This document shows positions 7,895 through 16,617 of a stretch of 38,742 bases of DNA, in pieces. Position 1 is the stretch's first letter; every line of letters begins with the position of its first letter. Both the position numbers and the translations under genes were made by a program. The notes under the pieces were generated by a model that was not told the origin of the DNA, ran no database searches, and saw only the letters and a list, made by a program, of their open reading frames with translations. Where the stretch lies: NCBI GenBank assembly GCA_013204645.1, contig JABMSE010000118.1:1-38742 (forward strand), in the 5' to 3' direction. This DNA comes from Candidatus Saganbacteria bacterium (lineage in GTDB: Bacteria; Margulisbacteria; WOR-1; O2-12-FULL-45-9).

Positions 7895-9133
7895 TTATTT
7901 GGGCGGAGTAACCGTTAAAATCTTGCATGCCTGCTTAGGATAACGTGCTACAAAAAACAATTCTTCCTTGGTCAATGGTTTTTGCGTATTCACGTTTGCA
8001 TAGCGCACCAGTTCAAGTATTTTCGCTGCTTCTTTATCATTTTTGAACTCAACTTCAAGCGTGCCATAAACATTGCGAAAGCCTTTAATGCCCGAATATT
8101 CACCCACGGTTATCATGCGGCCGGTCTCAACTAATTCCTGCTCTCCGCGACCAAGCTCTTCATAGTCATAGAGCTCATAGTTTCGCCGATTCTTAAGTGC
8201 CCCATCAGCATGGATCCCAGATTCATGGGCAAAAGCATTTGCCCCTACCCCAACCTGGTTAACGGGAATTGGAATATCAAAGGCATACGAGGCGTATTTG
8301 GCAAAGGCCCAGATTTTATCCAAATTAATATCCTTTGGGAAAAGTTTCTTGCCCTTAAATCCGCTCGCATATTTTAGCGCCAGCAAGACAGAAAGCAAAT
8401 CAGCATTTCCCGCCCGCTCACCCATACCATTTATGGTAGTGTTAATGTAAGCATCCTGGCCACCATCAATTACCCCTTTGGCCCCAGCCACAGAACAAGC
8501 TACTGCCATTCCTAAATCATTATGGCAGTGCATTTCCCAGGCAATTTTGGTTTTAGTTGCCAGCTCTTTCATGCGCTTATAAAGAATTAGCGGCCCATCG
8601 GTCCCCAGGGTGTCACAATACCTCACCCGCTTAGCTCCAGCTTTTTTAGCAGCTTTGGCAAATTTTATCAAATCTTCAATGCCGGTACGCGAGGCATCCT
8701 CGGCATTTACTCCCACAGATTCGGCACCTAGCCTGTAGGCCGCCTTAACTGCCGACACCATCGAATCAATGACGCTATCAATCGTCATCTTTCCCTTAAA
8801 TTTGAGCTCCAGCATTAAAGGAGAAGTTGAAATAGAAAGATTTAAGTGTTTTATCTTTGGGCAAAGCTTAAAGGCTAAATCAACATCTTTTTTGAGCGCC
8901 CGGCACCAGCCCTCAAGCCTGAGTGGGGCCAAAACCCCCATTTCAGCCAATTCTAGGTTTGCATTCAAATAATTAGTTTCATGGTGAGTAAAAGGAAAGC
9001 CAAATTCAGACTGAAAAATCCCCATGTCATTTAAATACATATTGATGATAGTTTTTCCAAGTTTTGACAAGCCAATCCGAGAGGTTTGCACCCCATCACG
9101 ATTAGTTACGTCGATAATATAGACTCTGGGCAT
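7895..9133 (-). CDS. Homocitrate/2-isopropylmalate synthase-like (HMGL-type) enzyme
   Basis: DVTNRDGVQ, GVNAEDASRT, HCHNDLGMA, NTTINGMGERAGN, HESGIHADG. Confidence 0.85.
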   Translation of the reverse strand: MPRVYIIDVTNRDGVQTSRIGLSKLGKTIINMYLNDMGIFQSEFGFPFTHHETNYLNANLELAEMGVLAPLRLEGWCRALKKDVDLAFKLCPKIKHLNLSISTSPLMLELKFKGKMTIDSVIDSMVSAVKAAYRLGAESVGVNAEDASRTGIEDLIKFAKAAKKAGAKRVRYCDTLGTDGPLILYKRMKELATKTKIAWEMHCHNDLGMAVACSVAGAKGVIDGGQDAYINTTINGMGERAGNADLLSVLLALKYASGFKGKKLFPKDINLDKIWAFAKYASYAFDIPIPVNQVGVGANAFAHESGIHADGALKNRRNYELYDYEELGRGEQELVETGRMITVGEYSGIKGFRNVYGTLEVEFKNDKEAAKILELVRYANVNTQKPLTKEELFFVARYPKQACKILTVTPPK

Positions 9134-9207
9134 AGTTTCCCTCCTTGTTAATTAAGAATTATATCTTACTTTTCTCTCTTTTACAACTGTGCTATACTGG
9201 CCACAAT

Positions 9208-10050
9208 ATGAAAAAAAGCGTTGGATTAATTGGCTATCCCCTGGGACATTCGGTTTCCCCAGCCATGCAAAATGCTGCTTTTAAAAAACTTGGGCTTGAT
9301 TGGGAATATTTGCCGTACGAAGTTGCCCCAGAGGATTTAGCCGGGGCTTTATCGGGGATGCGGGCCCTACACATGGCCGGATTTAACGTCACTATTCCCC
9401 ACAAAGAAACAATTGTCCCTTTGCTCGACGATGTCACCAAGCTAGCGCGCATTATCGGCGCCGTTAACACCGTCAAAAATCAGGACGGGCAATTAGTTGG
9501 CTATAACACCGACGGAGCTGGATTTATTGATTCTTTAAAAGAAGACGCAAAAACTGATCCCAAAGATAAAAATGTGGTGGTGCTCGGTGCCGGTGGTGCC
9601 AGTCGGGCTATTTGCGTTATGTTAGCTGAAAATAAGGTGAAATCATTAACCCTAACCGACCTTTTAGATGAAAAAGCAGCTGAGCTTGCCTCTTATGTTG
9701 GATCATATTTTGGCCTAGATTGTAGCGCAGTTGTGGCCAATAGCCAAGATCTTCAAACGGCAATTGATAAAGCCGATATTCTGGTAAATTCTACTCCGAT
9801 TGGGATGGAGCCAAATATAGAAAGAAACCCCCTCGATGAAAACATAAGATTGCCGGCAAACCTTCTGGTTTATGACCTAGTTTATAATCCGGCGCAAACT
9901 AAACTTATTACGCTTGCCAAAAAATCCGGCTGCAAAACATGTTCTGGTTTGGGGATGTTGGTTCGCCAAGGGGCAGCCGCACTTGGTATTTGGACCGGGA
10001 AAGAAGCTCCGATTGCGCTTATGCGCAAAGCCGCAGAAAAAGCCCTCTAA
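9208..10050 (+). CDS. aroE: Shikimate dehydrogenase
   Basis: GLIGYPLGHSVSPAMQNAAF, NVTIPHKE, GYNTDGAGF, VLGAGGASRA, NSTPIGM. Confidence 0.95.
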   Translation: MKKSVGLIGYPLGHSVSPAMQNAAFKKLGLDWEYLPYEVAPEDLAGALSGMRALHMAGFNVTIPHKETIVPLLDDVTKLARIIGAVNTVKNQDGQLVGYNTDGAGFIDSLKEDAKTDPKDKNVVVLGAGGASRAICVMLAENKVKSLTLTDLLDEKAAELASYVGSYFGLDCSAVVANSQDLQTAIDKADILVNSTPIGMEPNIERNPLDENIRLPANLLVYDLVYNPAQTKLITLAKKSGCKTCSGLGMLVRQGAAALGIWTGKEAPIALMRKAAEKAL

Positions 10051-10313
10051 TGAGCTCTCATTTGATTCATTAACGTAATACTTAAAGCTTTTATGTGATC
10101 AAAAACTGAAGCCACAACGTTTTTGCTGATATAGGGCTGGGCCCGCGGACACTTGTGGCAAATTCTAAATTTTAGCAGAGGAATAGTGCAGGCTTCTTCA
10201 GGATAATAAATACAGGTACATTTCTTTCCTGGCTTATTTTTCATTTCACGGTTAATATTGGTTTGTTTGGTTTCGTTAATCCTGGGTATTTCAGGCAAAT
10301 CAAAAAATGCCAT
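10047..10313 (-). CDS. Hypothetical Cys-containing small protein
   Basis: 88-aa ORF with CTCIYYPEEAC and CHKCP. Confidence 0.55.
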   Translation of the reverse strand: MAFFDLPEIPRINETKQTNINREMKNKPGKKCTCIYYPEEACTIPLLKFRICHKCPRAQPYISKNVVASVFDHIKALSITLMNQMRAH

Positions 10314-10419
10314 TTCCCCTCCCTTACGTGCCAGGCACGCACTACAATTTTACCGCGATTCGGGGCTTTCCTCAAGGATTTTTGGGCTCTTTAGCAAAAA
10401 GTGTGCTTAGTGGTCTACC

Positions 10420-10525
10420 CTAGAGAGTGCAAGAATTTATTTTTTTTGTAGCGAGTCCCGATTCCCATCGGGAGGAGCGAGAAAAATATCAAATTCTTGC
10501 ACATCCAATAGACACCTACTGTTGG
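10420..10525. repeat. Hairpin repeat element (MITE-like), copy 1
   Basis: GTGCAAGAATTTATTTTTTTTGTAGCGAG..CTCCTCCCGAT..GAGAAAAATATCAAATTCTTGCAC inverted repeat; inverted copy at 20128-20340. Confidence 0.75.
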
Positions 10526-10561
10526 CACACTTTTTCGGCTTTTCTGCTATACTTATGTTAT

Positions 10562-11269
10562 ATGATCATCGTCAGGGTCATCCACACTGTATTTTTCTAT
10601 GTACTAACGGTTATAAGCTTCTTTATTGGAACAACCCTTACCTTAATCCTCCTCCCATTTTGCAAATCAAAAACCAAGGCTTTTCAGACCGCTGCTCACA
10701 TTTGGGCAAAATTTTTGATTTTTTCTTCTGGCCTTAGCGCCCAAACCCAAGGAATAGAAAATATCCCCAAAGATAAAACCCTTATCTTTGCCGCTAACCA
10801 TCAGGGTGCGGCGGATATCTTAATTGTCCTGGGCTGCTTACCGATTGGCTTTCGCTTTGCCATTAAAAAAGAGTTATACCAAACCCCGGTTTTTGGATGG
10901 TATTTGCGCCAAGCTGGGTATTTCTCAGTGGATCGCGAAGTGGTATTAAGCGCTTACCGCACCGTTAAACAAATCATTGAAATCCTAAAAATCGGGGAAT
11001 CGGTTTTGATTTTTCCGGAGGGGACCCGCAGCAAAACCGGGAAGCTGGGGAAGTTTCGGCGGGGAAGCTTGTTGGCTGCCTTAAAATCCGGCGCTCCGAT
11101 TGTGCCGGTGGCTATTTCTGGCAGTTTCAATCTAATGCCCCGGGGAACATGGATAATCCATCCCTGCCCAGTCAAATTCAGCGTTGGAAAGCCAATCTAC
11201 ATTAACTCGAAAGAGGATTATGACAACAAAGTTTTAGAAGTAAGAGACTCAATCGCGAAGATGATGTAG
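10562..11269 (+). CDS. 1-acyl-sn-glycerol-3-phosphate acyltransferase (PlsC-like)
   Basis: NHQGAADI (NHx4D), FPEGTRSKTGKLGKFRRGS, VPVAISG. Confidence 0.9.
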   Translation: MIIVRVIHTVFFYVLTVISFFIGTTLTLILLPFCKSKTKAFQTAAHIWAKFLIFSSGLSAQTQGIENIPKDKTLIFAANHQGAADILIVLGCLPIGFRFAIKKELYQTPVFGWYLRQAGYFSVDREVVLSAYRTVKQIIEILKIGESVLIFPEGTRSKTGKLGKFRRGSLLAALKSGAPIVPVAISGSFNLMPRGTWIIHPCPVKFSVGKPIYINSKEDYDNKVLEVRDSIAKMM

Positions 11270-11292
11270 CCAGATTGGCAACCTCTTTTTGG

Positions 11293-11376
11293 CTACTCCA
11301 CATTTACAATGCTGCCAGTACCGCAATATACCTCGTCGCCCGTATCACAGGTACTTGCTCCCCCCGTCAAACACAT
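11293..11376 (-). CDS. Possible short Cys-repeat peptide or remnant: MCLTGGASTCDTGDEVYCGTGSIVNVE
   Basis: Translation of minus strand shows C-x2-G repeats like the adjacent peptides; below the ORF-track cutoff. Confidence 0.4.
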   Translation of the reverse strand: MCLTGGASTCDTGDEVYCGTGSIVNVE

Positions 11377-11398
11377 TTTCTCGATTTGCACCACACAC

Positions 11399-11428
11399 TT
11401 GACAGCTAGCTGAGGGGGGAGGTATAAT
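11399..11428 (+). promoter_or_regulatory. Sigma-70-type promoter TTGACA-N18-TATAAT
   Basis: Consensus hexamers; G-rich spacer. Confidence 0.75.
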
Positions 11429-11459
11429 CCACTCAGAATTAATTCACAAGGAGAAAGCA

Positions 11460-11717
11460 ATGATTGAAGACAAAAAAAGACAAATTATTGAATACACAAA
11501 GCCGGGGCTGATAGCCTTTGCTCCCGATATTGGAATGGGGGCATGTGAAGCGGGGGGCGCCGATTCTTGTTCAACTGGCAATTTAAACATTAATGCCTGC
11601 GGCATTGGCACCAGTGCCGCGGCGGATTGTAATGTCGGCAACTCCGCTCTGACTTGCGATGCTACAGGTGGCTCGGCAGATTTCTGCGATGCTACCGGTA
11701 GCTCAGCTGGGATTTGA
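11460..11717 (+). CDS. Cys-repeat small peptide, candidate RiPP precursor 1
   Basis: MIEDKKRQIIEYTKPGLIAFAPDIGMGAC... leader with YxxPxL, then six Cys repeats of the form C-x2-G-x-S-A; AAGGAG SD. Confidence 0.7.
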   Translation: MIEDKKRQIIEYTKPGLIAFAPDIGMGACEAGGADSCSTGNLNINACGIGTSAAADCNVGNSALTCDATGGSADFCDATGSSAGI

Positions 11718-11859
11718 TTGCGAAACAGGAAATAGTCAGAGTATGCCATAGGGTGGAAGCAGCTTCTCTGGATTGCCCCCTCTTGTTTTTTCGACATACC
11801 TTTATGCCGGTGCCTGGCTCAGATTGCTGGGGTGGCTCGGTTGTCTATCGAACAAGCGT

Positions 11860-11888
11860 TTGACAGCTAGCAGAGGGGGGGGTATAAT
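11860..11888 (+). promoter_or_regulatory. Sigma-70-type promoter TTGACA-N17-TATAAT with G8 tract in spacer
   Basis: Consensus hexamers. Confidence 0.75.
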
Positions 11889-11919
11889 CCACATAGAATT
11901 AATTCACAAGGAGAAAGCA

Positions 11920-12180
11920 ATGATTGAAGACAAAAAAAGACAAATTATTGAATACAAAAAACCGGGGCTTATAGCCTTTGCTCCCGGTATTGGAATGGGG
12001 GCATGTGAAGGAGGGGGCGCCGATTCTTGCTCAACCGGTAATTCAAACATTAATGCCTGCGGCATTGGCTCAAGTGCCGCGGCGGATTGTGATGTTGGCA
12101 ACTCTGCTGGGACTTGCGTTGCTACCGGTGGCTCGGCAGATGAATGCGATGCTACCGGTAACTCAGCTGGGATTATTTGA
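11920..12180 (+). CDS. Cys-repeat small peptide, candidate RiPP precursor 2
   Basis: Paralog of 11460-11717 in a tandem duplication; same leader and SD, divergent core. Confidence 0.7.
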   Translation: MIEDKKRQIIEYKKPGLIAFAPGIGMGACEGGGADSCSTGNSNINACGIGSSAAADCDVGNSAGTCVATGGSADECDATGNSAGII

Positions 12181-12274
12181 TTGCGAAACAGGAGATAGTC
12201 AGAGTATGCCATAGGGTGAAAGCAGCTTCTCTAGATTGCCCCCTCTTTATTTTTCTGATATACTCTTGCCTGCC

Positions 12275-12772
12275 ATGCAATTAAGCGGCAAAGCCCATAA
12301 ATTCAAAGACGATATTAATACAGATTATATAATTTCTGGGCGCTACAAATTTAAGATCCAGGACCCAGTCGAACTGGCCAAGCATGTAATGGAAGACCTG
12401 GACCCTGATCTTTATAAAAAGATCAAAAAAGGTGATTTTATTGTGGCGGGCCGAAACTTTGGCTGCGGTTCGTCCCGCGAGCAAGCCCCCATGGCCATAA
12501 AATATGCTGGGATCGCAGCTGTAATTGCCAAATCCTTTGCGCGCATTTTTTACCGCAATTGCTATAACCTGGGATTACCCGCCATTGAAGCTGATACCGA
12601 TAAAATCGACGCTGGAGATGAACTGGAAGTAAACCTTAACAAAGGGATCATAAAAAACAAGACCAAGAATACGGAAATTGAAACTTCACCGCTCCCCCCA
12701 ACTATGCAAACCCTCCTAAACGACGGCGGCCTGGTAGAACACTTCAAAAAACATGGTAAATTTAAGATTTAA
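12275..12772 (+). CDS. leuD: 3-isopropylmalate dehydratase small subunit
   Basis: [42 protein letters not shown]. Confidence 0.93.
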   Translation: MQLSGKAHKFKDDINTDYIISGRYKFKIQDPVELAKHVMEDLDPDLYKKIKKGDFIVAGRNFGCGSSREQAPMAIKYAGIAAVIAKSFARIFYRNCYNLGLPAIEADTDKIDAGDELEVNLNKGIIKNKTKNTEIETSPLPPTMQTLLNDGGLVEHFKKHGKFKI

Positions 12773-12839
12773 GCCGTTACCTATAATCAATTGCAAATTG
12801 GCAAAAATCAAGCTAAAATAGTATTCAAGGTTAAAAAAC

Positions 12840-13271
12840 ATGTCAGATTTAACTGTAATTATTAACTTACTAGCGGCTTTTATTTTAGGTGGAGCAATTG
12901 GCTGGCTGCGCGAGATGGAAGCCAAGACCGCCGGGCTGCGCACCCACATTTTGGTAGCCGTTGGCTCTGCCCTCTTTATGATTATCTCCGCTGAAATGAT
13001 TTTAATTTCAGGAATTGCTGACCCCGGCCGAATTGCCGCCGGTGTTGTAGCTGGTATTGGGTTTATTGGTGCAGGCTGTATTTTGCAAGGCCGCGACTCG
13101 ATAAGAGGCATTACTACAGCAGCTTCTATCTGGGTTGCAGCAGCCGTTGGCATGGCCTGCGGAATGGGTTTTTACGTTGGCGCGATTGCCGTTACAATTA
13201 TTACCCTCATCACTCTGCGTTCCCTTCGAAAAGTAAAAAAGTTCATTAAAGTTGACAAAGAAACCGAGTGA
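12840..13271 (+). CDS. MgtC/SapB family protein
   Basis: LGGAIGWLREMEAKTAGLRTHILVAVGSALFM, GIGFIGAGCIL, TTAASIWVAAAVGMACG. Confidence 0.88.
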   Translation: MSDLTVIINLLAAFILGGAIGWLREMEAKTAGLRTHILVAVGSALFMIISAEMILISGIADPGRIAAGVVAGIGFIGAGCILQGRDSIRGITTAASIWVAAAVGMACGMGFYVGAIAVTIITLITLRSLRKVKKFIKVDKETE

Positions 13272-14167
13272 TTGTCCTTCTCGGTCCCACCGCAGTTGGA
13301 AAAAGCAAAACGGCAATTGAGATTGCCAAAGAAATTGGCGGAGAAATAATTTCGGCTGATTCGATGCAGGTTTATCGGGGCATGGATATTGGAACCGCCA
13401 AACCAACTAAAGACGAGCGCCAGGGAATTCCCCATCATCTTATTGATATCAAAAACCCCGACGAAGAATGGACCGTTTCTGATTTTGTTAACGCTGCCAA
13501 CAAACTAATTGGAGAGATCAAAGAAAGAAGCAAAACCCCTATTATTTGCGGTGGAACTGGCCTTTATCTCTGGACGCTCTTAGAAGGTTATTCTTTTCCT
13601 ATTGCACCAGCTAATAAAGAAATTCGTAAGCAGCTAGAAAAAGAACCCTTAGGTGAGCTTTATGAAAAGTTAAAAAAAATCGATCCTGCTGCTGCAGAAA
13701 AAATCCATCCCAACGACAAAAAGCGAATCGTCCGCGCCCTCGAGGTTTACGAGCTAACAGGAACGCCAATCTCAAAACTACAAAAACTAAGAGACACAGC
13801 GACACAGCGACATAGCGACATGGCGACAAATATAGTTGGCTTAACTTTGCCTCGCGAAGAATTATATAAGCGCATTGAACAACGCGTTGACCAAATGATT
13901 AAAAAGGGCTTAATTGACGAAGTGAAAGGATTATTGGCTAAAGGCTACTCAAAAGATCTTCCATCTTTTCAGGCTCTAGGCTATAAAGAGGTAATCAAAT
14001 ATCTAGAGCGACACTGGACGCTGGACAACATGACAATTGAGCTAAAGAAGCGCACCCGCCACTTTGCGCGCAGGCAGATGACTTGGTTTAAACGATTTGA
14101 AAACGTAAAATGGCTTGAACAACCGGTTGACGTTTCTTGCCTTTTAGGCTATATTAATAAGATATGA
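13268..14167 (+). CDS. miaA: tRNA dimethylallyltransferase (GTG start)
   Basis: LLGPTAVGKSKTAIEIA, SADSMQVYRGMDIGTAKP, HHLIDI, GGTGLYL, KRRTRHFARRQMTWF-like. Confidence 0.95.
   Translation: MIVLLGPTAVGKSKTAIEIAKEIGGEIISADSMQVYRGMDIGTAKPTKDERQGIPHHLIDIKNPDEEWTVSDFVNAANKLIGEIKERSKTPIICGGTGLYLWTLLEGYSFPIAPANKEIRKQLEKEPLGELYEKLKKIDPAAAEKIHPNDKKRIVRALEVYELTGTPISKLQKLRDTATQRHSDMATNIVGLTLPREELYKRIEQRVDQMIKKGLIDEVKGLLAKGYSKDLPSFQALGYKEVIKYLERHWTLDNMTIELKKRTRHFARRQMTWFKRFENVKWLEQPVDVSCLLGYINKI
13792..13828. repeat. Interspersed coding repeat, family D (opposite orientation)
   Basis: gacacagcgacacagcgacatagcgacatggcgac; encodes DTATQRHSDMAT in miaA. Confidence 0.65.
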
Positions 14168-14274
14168 TCCGACTACGCAAACAAGAAATAAAGCGCCGAA
14201 GAAAGAGAAGAAGGGAACGGCTTCGCAAAAGAGGCGTTTTCAAGAGAACAGTCAAAAGCTCGTCTTCTTCTTAA
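14164..14274 (+). CDS. 36-aa Arg/Lys-rich small protein
   Basis: MIRLRKQEIKRRRKRRRERLRKRGVFKRTVKSSSSS; overlaps miaA stop (ATGA). Confidence 0.5.
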   Translation: MIRLRKQEIKRRRKRRRERLRKRGVFKRTVKSSSSS

Positions 14275-14287
14275 GCCCCCTCTTAGC

Positions 14288-15556
14288 TCAAGAAAACCTC
14301 ACATCAATAGCCCGCGCGTGGGCGTCTAGGCCTTCGATTTGGGCAAGCAGTTTAATGTCTTTCCATACATTTTTTAAGGCCGGTTTGGTGTAGCCAATAA
14401 TACTCTGGGTTTTGACAAAATCATAAACCCCCAAGGGCGAAGCAAAACGAGCTGTTCCTCCGGTCGGCAAAACATGGTTAGGTCCGGCAATATAATCTCC
14501 CACCGGAACTGGCGAATGCGGTCCCAGAAAAACTGCCCCGGCATTTTTAATTTGCTCGAGCACCTTTTGCGGAGAACCGATTTCAAGTTCCAAATGCTCC
14601 GGTGCAATTTGATTTGTAATCTCAATTGCTTTTTCAATGTTTTCCACGACAAAAATGGTTATATCGGCTTTTTCAATGGCTTCTTTTCGCTCTAGCTTTT
14701 TTATCTGTTTTTCGATTTCTTTTTTGGTCTTTTCGGCAATCTTAGAGGAAGGAGTTATAAGAGCCGCAAAGGAATCAGGTCCATGCTCAACTTGAGAAAG
14801 AAGATCAGCTGCTAAAAATTCCGGTTCCGCATCCTGATCAGCAATTATAACCACATTGGATGGCCCAGCTAAACCATCAATATCAACCATCCCATAAACT
14901 AATTTTTTGGCCAGGGTTACATACATATTTCCAGGCCCGACAATTTTGTCCACCCTAGGTATGGTTTGGGTACCAAAAGCCAGTGCCGCGATGGCTTGTG
15001 CCCCACCCACCTGATAAATTTTAGAAATCCCCACCTCGCAAGCAGCTACCAAGGAATGGGGGTTAATCGGGGGCGGAGAAACCATTACAATTTCGCGGAC
15101 TCCAGCAACTTTAGCTGGGATGGCACCCATTAAAACCGACGAGGGATAAGCAGCAGATCCTCCGGGAACATAAATCCCAACCTTATCAAGTGCTATAACC
15201 CGCTGTCCTAAAACTACATCCAGGGGTAGCGTTTCAAACCATTCATCAGGGTGTTGTTTGCTATGATAAGCACCTATATTCTGGATAGCTTTAGCCAGTG
15301 CAGTTAAAAAGGCTTTATCAACTTTTTTATAGGCTTTATCAATCTCCTTTTCACAAATTTTAATGGCTTCTACGGGAACTTCCTTTTTGTCAAATTTGGC
15401 CGTGTAGGAAACAATTGCTTTGTCTCCCTCTTTTTTGACATCTTTAACAATTGCCTTTACACTTTTTTCAAGGTCTGAATCAAAAATAAAGGTTTGTTTT
15501 TTGACAATTGCGTCAATCTCTTTTTGAATATCTTTTTTCTCAACAATTTTTATCAT
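14288..15556 (-). CDS. hisD: Histidinol dehydrogenase
   Basis: YVPGGSAAYPSSVLMGAIPAKVAGV, VGGAQAIAALAFGT, KIVGPGNMYVT, GPSNVVIIAD, QVEHGPDS, PTGGTARFASPLGV. Confidence 0.95.
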   Translation of the reverse strand: MIKIVEKKDIQKEIDAIVKKQTFIFDSDLEKSVKAIVKDVKKEGDKAIVSYTAKFDKKEVPVEAIKICEKEIDKAYKKVDKAFLTALAKAIQNIGAYHSKQHPDEWFETLPLDVVLGQRVIALDKVGIYVPGGSAAYPSSVLMGAIPAKVAGVREIVMVSPPPINPHSLVAACEVGISKIYQVGGAQAIAALAFGTQTIPRVDKIVGPGNMYVTLAKKLVYGMVDIDGLAGPSNVVIIADQDAEPEFLAADLLSQVEHGPDSFAALITPSSKIAEKTKKEIEKQIKKLERKEAIEKADITIFVVENIEKAIEITNQIAPEHLELEIGSPQKVLEQIKNAGAVFLGPHSPVPVGDYIAGPNHVLPTGGTARFASPLGVYDFVKTQSIIGYTKPALKNVWKDIKLLAQIEGLDAHARAIDVRFS

Positions 15557-16617
15557 GCTGCCATCCTGGTTCCTTTTTTGATTTGCGTCCCATCTGCTAA
15601 CACCGTTCCTTTTTCAATTACCACCCCATCTTCAATTGTGCAATTTGCCCCCAAAATACAACTCGACAAATGCACATGATTACCTATTTTACAACCCTTC
15701 CAAATAATCGCATGATCCAGGGTGCAATGCGCCCCAATTGTAACACGATCTCCAATAACTACATAGTCAACGATTTCCGTCTCAGGTCCCAAACGGGCTT
15801 TTTCGCCAATTATCGAAGGCCCGATAATTCTGACGGTTGGATCAATATGCGCATCGGCCCCAACCCAGAATCTACCATCAATTCTGGACCCTATTATTTT
15901 AACCGCTACCTCGCCGCGTAAAATAGCCTGATGGGCCTCGCTATACTTATGGGGATTTCCAATATCAATCCAATAAGCTTCTGAGGGATAGCCAAAAATA
16001 GGGACCCCTTGCTTTAGGAGAGAGGGATAAAGCTCTCTTTCAAAAGAATAGGGTTTGCCAGCTGGGACTTCTTTAAATATCTTGGGATCCACAATGTAAA
16101 TACCCGCATTAATTGTTTTAACCGAAACCATATCCCAGCTTGGTTTTTCCAAGAATTTTGTAACGCGACCGTTTTTGTCAGTTAAAATCAGGCCAAAGGG
16201 TGTGGGATCTTCTACTTCGGTTAAGGTCAAGGTGACTGCGGCCTTTTTTTCTCGGTGAAAAGCAATCACCTTAGAAAGATTAATGTCGGTTAAGATATCA
16301 CCGTTAAAAATAACCATGGGTCCATCATCAAAAAACTGCTCGGCATTCTTAACTGCCCCAGCTGTTCCTAGGGGGTGTTCTTCAATAGAATAATGGATTT
16401 TTATACCCCAGTGTCTGCCATCCCCTAAGATCTTTTTTATTTCATGGGAAAGATAATGCAGATTAAGAATAACTTCATCTATGCCGTGCTTAACTAAAAG
16501 TTCAATCTGATGCACAACAAAAGGTCGATTTACCACCGGCACAATCGGCTTGGGGGTATTACAGGTCAAAGGCCGAAGACGGGTCCCAAGGCCGCCAGCA
16601 ATTATGATGGCCTTCAT
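15553..16617 (-). CDS. Nucleotidyltransferase, mannose-1-phosphate guanylyltransferase-like
   Basis: MKAIIIAGGLGTRLRPLTCNTPKPIVPVVNRP, FNGDIL, C-terminal hexapeptide-repeat region. Confidence 0.88.
   Translation of the reverse strand: MKAIIIAGGLGTRLRPLTCNTPKPIVPVVNRPFVVHQIELLVKHGIDEVILNLHYLSHEIKKILGDGRHWGIKIHYSIEEHPLGTAGAVKNAEQFFDDGPMVIFNGDILTDINLSKVIAFHREKKAAVTLTLTEVEDPTPFGLILTDKNGRVTKFLEKPSWDMVSVKTINAGIYIVDPKIFKEVPAGKPYSFERELYPSLLKQGVPIFGYPSEAYWIDIGNPHKYSEAHQAILRGEVAVKIIGSRIDGRFWVGADAHIDPTVRIIGPSIIGEKARLGPETEIVDYVVIGDRVTIGAHCTLDHAIIWKGCKIGNHVHLSSCILGANCTIEDGVVIEKGTVLADGTQIKKGTRMAA

Larger units (their letters stand above)
11398..12262. repeat. Tandem duplication (two units, about 0.46 kb apart) of promoter, Cys-repeat peptide and 3' region
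   Basis: ttgacagctag..tataatcca..attaattcacaaggagaaagcaatgattgaagac and tgcgaaacagg.gatagtcagagtatgccatagggtg repeated in both. Confidence 0.9.

Noticed and set aside
7895-9133. nifV assignment and a nitrogen-fixation link
   Set aside because: Homocitrate versus isopropylmalate specificity cannot be decided by eye, and no nif genes are nearby.
11444-11797. Minus-strand ORFs opposite the Cys-repeat peptides (11444-11797, 11904-12212)
   Set aside because: They exist only as antisense of the repeat peptides; the plus strand has consensus promoters, SD and a patterned protein.
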